In this document: positions 27,036-34,613 of the stretch, one piece after another | How positions within the stretch are numbered: position 1 is the first letter of the stretch | How the letters are laid out: every line of letters begins with the position of its first letter | Assembly: GCF_002954705.1 (NCBI RefSeq) | Contig: NZ_MSCO01000002.1 | Location: forward strand, 1,106,956 to 1,170,955 | DNA length: 64,000 nucleotides | Direction: 5' to 3' | Source of the DNA: Aliivibrio sifiae | GTDB taxonomy: Bacteria; Pseudomonadota; Gammaproteobacteria; Enterobacterales; Vibrionaceae | Notes under the pieces: generated by a model | Told to the model about the DNA's origin: nothing | The model's database searches: none | Seen by the model: only the letters and a program-made list of their open reading frames with translations | Program-made: the position numbers and the translations under genes

Positions 27036-27349
27036 TTCTCTGAGATCTCGACAACATCGACTTCAACAGGGCTTTCGTGTCCTGAATCAAACACTAAATA
27101 AAAATCCGTTTCAGGGTTTGTAAATTCTGCAATTGAGCGTTTATCTGTGGTTACTTTTGCAATCAAATTATCATCGTAATCATACATATTTACATCGTAA
27201 TCAACGGCTTTACTGCCATCACTGTAGCCTGTTTCACACAGCACTTGATCCGATTCAAACCAACAGCTCATTAATGGAAAATGCGCAAAACTTGCAGAAG
27301 AAAAAAGAAGAGAAGAAACAAAAATGGTTTTCAGGTTTACTTTAGTCAT
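27032..27349 (-). CDS. Small periplasmic protein
   Basis: About 105 residues from the ATG at 27349 (MTKVNLKTIFVSSLLFSSAS signal peptide, cleavage near SFA). Mature part: HFPLMSCWFESDQVLCETGY with two cysteines that may form a disulfide, then a beta-rich domain resembling a small Ig-like/carboxypeptidase-regulatory fold (YDYDDNLIAKVTTDKRSIAE). The mature N-terminal His and acidic patches could bind metal. In the P. aeruginosa parallel it would take the place of FpvJ. Overlaps DUF6162-like gene by four bases. Confidence 0.65.
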   Translation of the reverse strand: MTKVNLKTIFVSSLLFSSASFAHFPLMSCWFESDQVLCETGYSDGSKAVDYDVNMYDYDDNLIAKVTTDKRSIAEFTNPETDFYLVFDSGHESPVEVDVVEISEK

Positions 27350-27406
27350 GGATAAATCTCGATAAAAAAGCACCACGCGCCCTTATGGGGAGTGGTGCTA
27401 ACTGCA

Positions 27407-28252
27407 TTATTGAAGTAGAGCTTCAAACGTTAAGTGAACATTTACGCTTGCTTGTTCTGCAAGTGGATGGTCTTTCAATTCACCTTTATAATTTGATTTC
27501 ATCAGGTAACGACCCGCAGTTTCAGGAGTAAAGGTGATCTTTCCTTCTTTATCACTCACTACGTCAATTTGTTCTTGATGATTGCGATATAGCGTCCCCT
27601 CACGAGTAATATCAGCCGTTACGCCCGCTTGAGGTTTACCATTAAAGAAGAATTGGAAAGTCACTGACTCGCCTTCAATAATGTCAGACGGGTGAGTTAA
27701 TGGTTTAAGCTCTAACAAGGTATTATCAAGCTTCATCGCTTCTGTTGTTGGCTTACCCACTGTCACATAGCTTTCAGCACGAGTGAAACTCACTTGGCTT
27801 ACGACATCACGCGATTTTTTAGGCAACACTAAATCACGATCAGCCTTGGTAGCTTTAATCCATTTCACCGTATCACGACGACCTGCTTTATATTGGGTGT
27901 AGTACGTCGGTTCATTATTGATACGAACTTTATGTGTGCCTTCTTCTTCAAAATAGAAATCGAACATTGAACGACGTTTGCCTTTAACCACAAAGTTTGG
28001 ACGCTCGGTACGACCATCAGGCATAACTACTTGTGCTTGATCACTTCCTGCTGGTTTATCGAAAACAAACGTTCCGTGTGACGCGGTCACATCAAACGTA
28101 AGCCAATCACCACCTTCTTTAGATACTGTAAAATGAGAAGGCAATACCCAACGAGGGTGAGCGTTCGCAGTAGTAGCAACCAGTAAACCTGCTGCCATCA
28201 CGCCAGTTAATACTGCGGCTTTGAACTTACTGTTCATTAATGTTGTTTTCAT
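27407..28252 (-). CDS. DUF4198 periplasmic protein
   Basis: About 281 residues from the ATG at 28252, with signal peptide ending ATTANA before HPRWVLPSHF. The mature protein is a DUF4198 (NikM-like) two-domain beta protein: LTFDVTASHGTFVFDKPAG, DIIEGESVTFQFFFNGKPQ, then KITFTPETAGRYLMKSNYKG. Family members sit next to metal transport genes and may bind metal via an N-terminal His; here His follows the cleavage site. An upstream ATG at 28282 is possible but would put a non-signal-like extension before the signal peptide. Confidence 0.8.
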   Translation of the reverse strand: MKTTLMNSKFKAAVLTGVMAAGLLVATTANAHPRWVLPSHFTVSKEGGDWLTFDVTASHGTFVFDKPAGSDQAQVVMPDGRTERPNFVVKGKRRSMFDFYFEEEGTHKVRINNEPTYYTQYKAGRRDTVKWIKATKADRDLVLPKKSRDVVSQVSFTRAESYVTVGKPTTEAMKLDNTLLELKPLTHPSDIIEGESVTFQFFFNGKPQAGVTADITREGTLYRNHQEQIDVVSDKEGKITFTPETAGRYLMKSNYKGELKDHPLAEQASVNVHLTFEALLQ

Positions 28253-28287
28253 AATATGTTTAATTCCCTGATAAATAGACATCTAAA

Positions 28288-28812
28288 TTATTTTTTATAA
28301 TGGATGGTGATTTCGCCAGTCTCTTCTGTTGGCTTTAACTGATAAGTCATATCACTATTACCGAGTGTCATTTTTTGACGTAGGTAATTACGGCCACCAT
28401 GTTCACGTACGACTTCAATGTGTAACGTGTAATCACCTTGCGGTAAGGCTTGACCAGAATCATCTTTGCCATCCCAACTAAACTTATATTTTCCTGCTGG
28501 TCGTGTTGCTGATGTAACTGCATCGATTAACTCGCGATCATAACGACCAACTTTTCTCCACCAGCTTCTTAAATCTTTTAGCCACTCATCTTTACCAACC
28601 CAAAGCTCAATCGTTTTTACTGACTTACGCTCGCTGTTTTCAATCCACACCGCTACATAAGGGCGTGCATACATGGTGGTCGTAATCGTCGGAAGCTCAA
28701 AAGCAACATCGACTTTTGCACTCTCAGAAATAGTCGCTGAATTAACCAAAAGAGGCGTCGTTACTATCATCGCTGCAATTGAATGACGTAAATAGGTAGA
28801 GAGTGAAGCCAT
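28288..28812 (-). CDS. DUF2271 periplasmic protein
   Basis: 174 residues from the ATG at 28812 (MASLSTYLRHSIAAMIVTTP; RBS AAGGA eight bases before). A longer upstream reading frame exists but overlaps the PepSY gene. DUF2271 features: YVAVWIENSERKSVKTIELW, WLKDLRSWWRK, FSWDGKDDSGQALPQGDYTL and the FlgD-like fold implied by the last. DUF2271 proteins follow PepSY proteins in many bacteria and are linked to flavin or heme/iron redox biology. In this operon it likely works with the PepSY protein in periplasmic iron release (FpvH position). Confidence 0.8.
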   Translation of the reverse strand: MASLSTYLRHSIAAMIVTTPLLVNSATISESAKVDVAFELPTITTTMYARPYVAVWIENSERKSVKTIELWVGKDEWLKDLRSWWRKVGRYDRELIDAVTSATRPAGKYKFSWDGKDDSGQALPQGDYTLHIEVVREHGGRNYLRQKMTLGNSDMTYQLKPTEETGEITIHYKK

Positions 28813-28844
28813 TGTGATGTCCTTATGGATACAAGATAAAAGGG

Positions 28845-29489
28845 TTAAGGTACGGCAATAAAATACAATGCAAGCGTGATTGATGAGCCAAATGCCATCC
28901 ACTTCATTGATGTCATCAGTGTTCTTTTTTTCGGTAAAATTAAGCACACGCCCGTAAGTACAAAAAAGACCATTAATAGCGCGGTAATATCAATGAATGC
29001 CTTCCAGACCTCACCGCTGTTTCGTCCTTTGTGTAAATCATTTAATAACGCAACAACGCCATAATTTGAGCTTTCGATGTCTGCTATGCCTGTCGTTAAA
29101 TCAATATAAACAGACGCGTTATAACCAGGTCCTTTATAGTTTAATGACAATTCACCCTCAACTAATTCACCGTCTTCAACCTCGGTAAAAACATCGACAT
29201 TAGAAGGCGTTCCAGAGAGGTCGGAATGCTGATTTAAGTAATTAAGCAAAGCGGCAGTGTTTGGTTTATTCCAAAATACTTTCTGATTTTCATCTAGAGA
29301 AAAAAGCACATTATTAGGAACAGAAAGAGTGGTATTTTTGATGTCTGGAGAACTGCTGACAAACCAATCAGGGCGATTTAGCGTGATCCCTGTGATCGAG
29401 AAAAATAAGACAACGAGTAGAAGCGCCATTGATACGTAGACATGTAAGCGACGCGCCCACAATTGTACTTGTTTATTTTTAAGCAGCAT
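28845..29489 (-). CDS. PepSY-associated membrane protein (FpvG-like)
   Basis: 214 residues: membrane segment about 16-36 (VYVSMALLLVVLFFSITGIT), a periplasmic domain about 40-160 with LNDLHKGRNSGEVWKAFIDI, and two C-terminal segments (ALLMVFFVLTGVCLILPK and WMAFGSSITLALYFIAV). The layout and LHKGR motif are typical of PepSY membrane proteins. Relatives include inner-membrane reductases such as FpvG that reduce ferric siderophores. First gene of the nine-gene operon, preceded by a Fur-box-like site. Confidence 0.8.
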   Translation of the reverse strand: MLLKNKQVQLWARRLHVYVSMALLLVVLFFSITGITLNRPDWFVSSSPDIKNTTLSVPNNVLFSLDENQKVFWNKPNTAALLNYLNQHSDLSGTPSNVDVFTEVEDGELVEGELSLNYKGPGYNASVYIDLTTGIADIESSNYGVVALLNDLHKGRNSGEVWKAFIDITALLMVFFVLTGVCLILPKKRTLMTSMKWMAFGSSITLALYFIAVP

Positions 29490-29527
29490 GAATAGACAGG
29501 ATCAATTAATTATAATGGACGCCAATG

Positions 29528-29546
29528 TAATTGATAATGATTTGCG
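29528..29546. promoter_or_regulatory. Fur-box-like site before the PepSY-ABC operon
   Basis: TAATTGATAATGATTTGCG contains TGATAATGAT, matching the left part of the Fur consensus GATAATGATAATCATTATC. It lies about 40-57 bases before the PepSY gene start, where Fur would block the promoter. Match is by eye. Confidence 0.6.
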
Positions 29547-29615
29547 TTGACATTCAATTTACATTATTTACGTTTGTGGAAATTGTTAACGTCTATATTT
29601 ATTGAAGAAGTGAAA

Positions 29616-29637
29616 GCCCTCATCATTAAATAAGGGC
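29616..29637 (-). terminator. Weak hairpin after the TPR gene
   Basis: GCCCT / AGGGC arms with a 12-base AT-rich loop and a short T tract on the minus strand, just after the TPR stop; a plausible but weak terminator of the TonB operon. Confidence 0.45.
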
Positions 29638-29649
29638 ATTAAAGAAAGT

Positions 29650-30852
29650 TTACACTGAATTATTGGCTGTTTTTCTCAGTTGCGACAAATACTTTATCCA
29701 TCCTTTTGCTTCATTTGATGGGGTAAAATCATTGGCTCTTTTCGCATGAAGTAACGCTGAATCTATTTGGTTCAATTTGTAATAAGCTCTTACTTTCGCT
29801 AACGCGATATCCTCGGTCTTTTTGTAATCTTTTACTTTATCTAAAGTTTTCAAGCCCTGTTTGTGGCGACCTTCTTGAATTTGCAATTGTGCAACCTGCC
29901 AATAAAAACGTGAATCTAGCGTCGCGGCTTTTGACCAAGTAACAATGGCTTTATCCCACTCTTTTGCTGCTTGCCAATAACTTGCTTGCATGGTCAGTAA
30001 ATCAATATCACTTTGCGCTTCATCTAACTGACTTAGTACTTCAGCGGCTTTCTCTGGGATACCGCGTTGAGCATAAAGTTGAGCCAATAACTTCAGTTCT
30101 GATTGACTCAATTCTATCCCTTGTCGTTGAGCGAGAACCAAGGTATTTAACGCCTCTTTAGGTTGATTTAAGCGAAGTTGAATACTTGATAACTGCTGCC
30201 ACCACGTCGCTTTATTTGGTTCTAATTCCAATAAGCTGTTTAATGTTGGGATGGCCGATTTCCATTGTTTTAATTGTAATTGTGCGCCTAGCTTAAGCAC
30301 TAACGATTGGCTTTTTTCGCTTTCTTTCTTATATTTAGCAACACGTTCATGCTTATTTAATGCAGAAAGGACCTTTTCCCATTGAGCCAACTGGTAATGG
30401 GTTTGAGAAATACGGAACCATAAATCCCCAATATTCTGCTTTTCAGGGAGTGTTTTTGTTAATTGGTAATAATGCGGTAAGGCATCAGAAAAGCGTTGCT
30501 CAGTAAGTAAAAGATCCGCCAACATACGCTGAGTTACCCATGCCTGCTCATCGGCTAACTGCTTACTATTCACCGCTTTTGAAAGATAACTAACCGCTGA
30601 ATTACTGTTGCCTGATTGCCAATAAAAAACACCCAACATACGTTGAATATAAGCTTTATCGTAATCGTTAGAAGGCGTGAGTACTGCCAATACATTAATC
30701 GCCTCTGGTATTTTTTCTTGCTGTTGTAATTGCAACGCTCGCTGTACTTTGCCCGCATTGTATTGACTAAGTTGCTGAGCTTGCACAGCCTCTGCAAAAA
30801 ATAAAGCGGCGCTAAGAATAAGAACAGAAGCATGTAATTTTAATTTCATCAT
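29650..30852 (-). CDS. TPR-repeat protein of the TonB operon
   Basis: About 400 residues from the ATG at 30852, whose ATGA overlaps the tonB stop. Signal peptide LHASVLILSAALFFAEAVQA, then helical tetratricopeptide repeats through most of the chain (AWVTQRMLADLLLTEQRFSD, ATWWQQLSSIQLRLNQPKEA, EDIALAKVRAYYKLNQIDSA). Periplasmic. In vibrio TonB2/TonB3 clusters a TPR protein follows tonB and supports function of the complex. Longer upstream in-frame start (30936) overlaps tonB and is unlikely. Confidence 0.85.
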   Translation of the reverse strand: MMKLKLHASVLILSAALFFAEAVQAQQLSQYNAGKVQRALQLQQQEKIPEAINVLAVLTPSNDYDKAYIQRMLGVFYWQSGNSNSAVSYLSKAVNSKQLADEQAWVTQRMLADLLLTEQRFSDALPHYYQLTKTLPEKQNIGDLWFRISQTHYQLAQWEKVLSALNKHERVAKYKKESEKSQSLVLKLGAQLQLKQWKSAIPTLNSLLELEPNKATWWQQLSSIQLRLNQPKEALNTLVLAQRQGIELSQSELKLLAQLYAQRGIPEKAAEVLSQLDEAQSDIDLLTMQASYWQAAKEWDKAIVTWSKAATLDSRFYWQVAQLQIQEGRHKQGLKTLDKVKDYKKTEDIALAKVRAYYKLNQIDSALLHAKRANDFTPSNEAKGWIKYLSQLRKTANNSV

Positions 30853-31469
30853 TTTGCTAACGTAAACTCCAATTTCACCGTTTGTCCAACTTGAGCAATG
30901 GCTTTCCCACCGACTATTTTTGGTTGATATTTCCATTTTTTCAACGCTTTAACGGCTTCTCTTTCAAACATTCTACGCGGTTTAGCGTCCGCCACTTTTA
31001 CATCGGTTGGACGCCCTTGTTCATCAATGGTAAATGACATAACAACAAAGCCTTCAGCGCCTCTTTTCATTGCTTTTGATGGATAGCGAGGCTCAACACG
31101 ATACAAAGGCATCGCTTGTTGATTACCGGTAAAATCTGCAAAACTCGGTGCATTAATCGCTAACCCTGAAATACCAGAATCCAAGCTCATTGGTGGCATT
31201 GAACTTTGTGGCGTCGCCATTGAGGTTTGAGTTTGAGACGCCATCGGTTTTGCCTCTGGTGGCGGCTCTGGTGTCTCTGGTTTTTCAGGCACTCGACGTT
31301 GACGACGTTGAACATCTTGATCTTGCTCTACCATCACCATATCAAAGCGAATCGTTTCACTGCTTTCAGGTTTACCGTTATGACCGTTGTCTACCATCCA
31401 CGCCATAAACGTGAATAGCCCTACCGTCATAGAAAGCGCAATAGGCACTGCCAACAATAATCGCCACAT
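30849..31469 (-). CDS. tonB: TonB energy transducer
   Basis: 206 residues: N-terminal membrane anchor (LLLAVPIALSMTVGLFTFMA), proline-rich periplasmic linker (PEKPETPEPPPEAKP), and C-terminal TonB domain (YRVEPRYPSKAMKRGAEGFV, VKALKKWKYQPKIVGGKAIA). The short length and domain style match TonB2/TonB3 of vibrios rather than the classical TonB1. It couples the proton gradient via ExbB/ExbD to outer-membrane receptors, here probably the one at 34614. Confidence 0.93.
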   Translation of the reverse strand: MWRLLLAVPIALSMTVGLFTFMAWMVDNGHNGKPESSETIRFDMVMVEQDQDVQRRQRRVPEKPETPEPPPEAKPMASQTQTSMATPQSSMPPMSLDSGISGLAINAPSFADFTGNQQAMPLYRVEPRYPSKAMKRGAEGFVVMSFTIDEQGRPTDVKVADAKPRRMFEREAVKALKKWKYQPKIVGGKAIAQVGQTVKLEFTLAK

Positions 31470-31873
31470 TAATTTTTCTCCGCAGCCAATGCGATGCCTT
31501 TAACTCCCGCACCTTTAGCCGCATCCATGACTTTCACAACCGTACCGTTGTACGCATGTTCATCTGCTTGGATCACTAACGATACATCTGGTTGCTCTAG
31601 TAATAAATGCTCTAATGTCGCTTGAACTCGCTCTGCATCCACCATACGTTTATCAATGAAGATATCGTTAGACGCCGTGATTGCAACAAAGATACCGGCG
31701 TCTTTTTGACTTGATACATTACTCGCTTGAGGGCGATTTACTTCTACCCCTGATTCCCGAACAAATGAACTGGTTACGATAAAAAAGATCAGCATGATAA
31801 ATACGATATCAAGCATTGACGTTAAATCGATTTGTGCTTCTTCTTGATTTGAAGAACGACGGCCAAGTCTCAT
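31469..31873 (-). CDS. exbD: ExbD
   Basis: 134 residues; one membrane segment about 20-38 (LTSMLDIVFIMLIFFIVTSS) with the conserved Asp25-type proton-path residue (SMLD), then a periplasmic domain. Member of ExbD/TolR. Start overlaps nothing but is two bases after exbB; overlaps tonB start by one base. Works with ExbB as the proton-driven motor of TonB. Confidence 0.93.
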   Translation of the reverse strand: MRLGRRSSNQEEAQIDLTSMLDIVFIMLIFFIVTSSFVRESGVEVNRPQASNVSSQKDAGIFVAITASNDIFIDKRMVDAERVQATLEHLLLEQPDVSLVIQADEHAYNGTVVKVMDAAKGAGVKGIALAAEKN

Positions 31874-31875
31874 GA

Positions 31876-32379
31876 CTAACTCCTTAATGCTTTTTCTAAA
31901 TGATGTTCTTTACGGCGGCATACTTTGGCTAAACGGGCATGGACAAACATACCCGCTAGCGCAGCAACCATGCCTGCCATGGTTGGTAATGTGGCTAATG
32001 AGATACCAGAAGCCATCAATTTAGGCTGGCTGCTGCCTTGATTTGCCATCACATCAAACACTGAGATCATGCCTGTTACTGTGCCTAACAAACCGATCAT
32101 TGGGCAAATAGCAACAAGCACTTTGATGAAATTCATATATTGATTGAGCTGAAGATGTGCTTCACTTATCCAGCCATCACGGATCGTTTTTGCGTACCAC
32201 GAATCGTGGTCGTCTCGCTGTTGCCATTTTTCTAAAAATACTTTTCGTTGCGCAGGAAAAGTAAATAATAAGAAAAACACACGCTCAACCACCAATAGCC
32301 AACACACGGCAACAACTGCACCCAACCACCATAAAATGGGGCCGCCTTGTGCCATAAAGTGAGAGAGAAAAGCCGTCAT
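31876..32379 (-). CDS. exbB: ExbB (MotA/TolQ/ExbB family, short)
   Basis: 167 residues with three membrane segments: about 15-35 (ILWWLGAVVAVCWLLVVERV), about 95-115 (VAICPMIGLLGTVTGMISVF) and about 125-150. The GLLGTVTGMI motif is the family hallmark. The second, short ExbB of a TtpC-type system. Overlaps the TtpC stop by one base. Confidence 0.92.
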   Translation of the reverse strand: MTAFLSHFMAQGGPILWWLGAVVAVCWLLVVERVFFLLFTFPAQRKVFLEKWQQRDDHDSWYAKTIRDGWISEAHLQLNQYMNFIKVLVAICPMIGLLGTVTGMISVFDVMANQGSSQPKLMASGISLATLPTMAGMVAALAGMFVHARLAKVCRRKEHHLEKALRS

Positions 32380-33734
32380 TACGCTGCCATTCCCATTGGT
32401 TTATTCAACGTTTCTTTTTCTGCTTGCTCAGCCACCAAACTCAAGCCTTGTTTTTCAAGAATAGTACGAATACTTTCCGCTTGTGAGCTTAAAATATTGT
32501 GAGTTAGTAACAATGGCATCGCTGCAACTAAGCCAAGCACCGTCGTCACTAGCGCCATTGAAATACCACCCGCCATCACTTTAGGGTCGCCATTACCAAA
32601 TTGCGTGATCACTTGGAACGTTTCGATCATGCCTGTAACTGTACCTAAAAGACCTAACATTGGTGCCAATGCTGCTAATAGCTTCAGCATCGAAAGGCCT
32701 TTTTCTAGCCCTTGTTGCTCATCAACAATAGTTTCTAATAAGCGCAACTCTAAAGCTTCTACTGAACGATTCTGCTCTGCATCATAAACAGACAACACAC
32801 GGCCTAGTGGATTCTGTCCTATGTTTTTTGGATCTTTTAATTGAGTACGGATTTGCTGGCGAACAACAAGCAATCTAACCCCATTAAATAATGAAATAAG
32901 TAAACCAATCGACAATAAACCCAAGATAATTTTACCCACAACACCACCCGCTTGAAGGCGATCTTTTAGGGTTGGGGAATTTGCTAGTTGATCAAGCATA
33001 ATCCCACGAGAAGGGTCAGCAACCATCATCATTACTTGCTGCTGCTCCATTATAGATAATGTAGCTACAGAAGGAGCGAGATCGGGTTGTTGTGCATAAT
33101 ACGTCGCAACTTGTTTTTTGTTATCCCAATGTAAAAAGCCTTCATCACCAATCAATGCCATATTACCCAAGCGATACGCATTGATTTCAGAACGATGACC
33201 AGCACCATTAATAACAGTTATTGGTATTAACGATAAATCCGAACTTGCTTGCGCTTGTTGGGCCATGGTTTGCCATAAAGCCGTTAGTTGGCTCATTGAT
33301 GGCAAAGATTTAGCCGCAACAATATCATTAATTATCTCAGCATTATTAGCATCAGTCATGCCTGTTACTGAGTTTTTCAATTCAACATCAAGGTCTTTTG
33401 CCGTCTGTCTAACCACACCAAAAAGCTCACCTAAACTGCCTGTCTCTAAATGCAATTGCTGCTCTAAAGTTGCTAATGTCTTTTCATTTTTACTAAACGT
33501 TGCGCTTAAAACATCACTCTCTTTTTGCAGTTGTTTACGTTCTGCAATGAGTGCATTTTTTTGAGCCTTCAAGCTCTGTTCAGTTTGCTTAAAACCAGAT
33601 TCTCGCTGAGCATTATGTTGTTTTTGATCTTGGCTTGCTTGTTTTGTTTCTTGAACTAATTCTGAACTTGCCGCTACGCCATAAGTAGAAAAGCCCAGCA
33701 GTGAAATAGCTAAAATAAGTGGTTTAATCGTCAT
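32379..33734 (-). CDS. TtpC-like long MotA/TolQ/ExbB protein
   Basis: 451 residues. Signal-like N terminus (MTIKPLILAISLLGFSTYGV AA), a periplasmic coiled-coil part about 25-130 rich in Gln/Glu/Lys, a middle domain, a membrane segment about 270-290 (VGKIILGLLSIGLLISLFNG), and an ExbB-like core with LGLLGTVTGMIETF and GISMALVTTVLGLVAAMP. TtpC is required with ExbB2-ExbD2-TonB2 in vibrios. The MotA/TolQ core and coiled coil agree with TtpC. Two bases after the DUF3450 gene. Confidence 0.88.
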   Translation of the reverse strand: MTIKPLILAISLLGFSTYGVAASSELVQETKQASQDQKQHNAQRESGFKQTEQSLKAQKNALIAERKQLQKESDVLSATFSKNEKTLATLEQQLHLETGSLGELFGVVRQTAKDLDVELKNSVTGMTDANNAEIINDIVAAKSLPSMSQLTALWQTMAQQAQASSDLSLIPITVINGAGHRSEINAYRLGNMALIGDEGFLHWDNKKQVATYYAQQPDLAPSVATLSIMEQQQVMMMVADPSRGIMLDQLANSPTLKDRLQAGGVVGKIILGLLSIGLLISLFNGVRLLVVRQQIRTQLKDPKNIGQNPLGRVLSVYDAEQNRSVEALELRLLETIVDEQQGLEKGLSMLKLLAALAPMLGLLGTVTGMIETFQVITQFGNGDPKVMAGGISMALVTTVLGLVAAMPLLLTHNILSSQAESIRTILEKQGLSLVAEQAEKETLNKPMGMAA

Positions 33735-33735
33735 G

Positions 33736-34503
33736 TTATTTCACCTCTTTTAAAGATAAAGAGATAGGAAGAACCAATAAACTTGGTGCAATTTGTTTGT
33801 AAGCTAATGCGTAAGCTTTACCTAGCTCATCATTGAATGAAGAGTCAACCGCTTGCCATTGGTTGGTGTAGGTATTCCAACTCCAATATTGCGATGAATC
33901 TAAACGGCGAGCCATCAATGAAACACGACCTAAATGCAGCATATCGGCATCAATTAGTTCATCATTTTCTACGGTAATTTGCGTTTGATATGAACCTAAT
34001 TTTGAACCGTAATCCATTTCAATTTGATACGCTTCAAGAATACGACGGTACTTCTCGGCATCGCTAACATCTGCTCTTGTCATCATATGCTCAAGCTTTT
34101 CGATGCGTAGTTGACGCTCTTCAATCTTGATTGGTTTATCTTGCTCAACAAGGTCGGTTAATCCTGAAAGCATTTTATACATCAATGGAACAACGCCTTG
34201 GCGAGTGTCTTTGATGGTTTCAATTTGAGTATTTAAGTTAGTCATTTCTTGTTGCTGACTATTCACCAAACCAGTGAGGTGATCACGATAGACCGCAAGA
34301 TTCTTTACTTCTTCTTGAAGTCGCTCAATATCCGCTTTATACGCTAGCGTTGCTTCTGCGCTTTTATCAATTTTGCTTTGGCTAACTGCTGAAGCCGTAT
34401 TTGATTTACTCTCGATAGATCGAGCTTGATCAAGAGTGTTCGCTTGAGCGGTTGTGATCACGGTAGCTAACGCTATTCCAATACTGGTTTTTAAAATATT
34501 CAT
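33736..34503 (-). CDS. DUF3450 periplasmic coiled-coil protein
   Basis: 255 residues with signal peptide MNILKTSIGIALATVITTAQ (cleaved near AQA). Long coiled-coil region about 45-110 (EATLAYKADIERLQEEVKNL, VNSQQQEMTNLNTQIETIKD), then a globular C-terminal part with DSSQYWSWNTYTNQW. DUF3450 genes precede ttpC in vibrio and Shewanella TonB clusters. Likely a periplasmic partner of TtpC. First gene of the TonB operon. Confidence 0.82.
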   Translation of the reverse strand: MNILKTSIGIALATVITTAQANTLDQARSIESKSNTASAVSQSKIDKSAEATLAYKADIERLQEEVKNLAVYRDHLTGLVNSQQQEMTNLNTQIETIKDTRQGVVPLMYKMLSGLTDLVEQDKPIKIEERQLRIEKLEHMMTRADVSDAEKYRRILEAYQIEMDYGSKLGSYQTQITVENDELIDADMLHLGRVSLMARRLDSSQYWSWNTYTNQWQAVDSSFNDELGKAYALAYKQIAPSLLVLPISLSLKEVK

Positions 34504-34574
34504 ATCATCTATTTCTTAACTGTTATTTTTTAAGATCTATCTCTTAAAGAATTTGCCTTCAAATAAACGCACTA

Positions 34575-34596
34575 AAGGGAGACCGAAGCCTCCCTT
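34575..34596 (-). terminator. Hairpin after the TonB-dependent receptor
   Basis: AAGGGAG / CTCCCTT perfect arms with an 8-base loop, just after the receptor stop (34614); T tract on the minus strand is short, so termination may be partial and allow read-through into the TonB operon. Confidence 0.6.
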
Positions 34597-34613
34597 ATAT
34601 TTAATGCGCTAAA

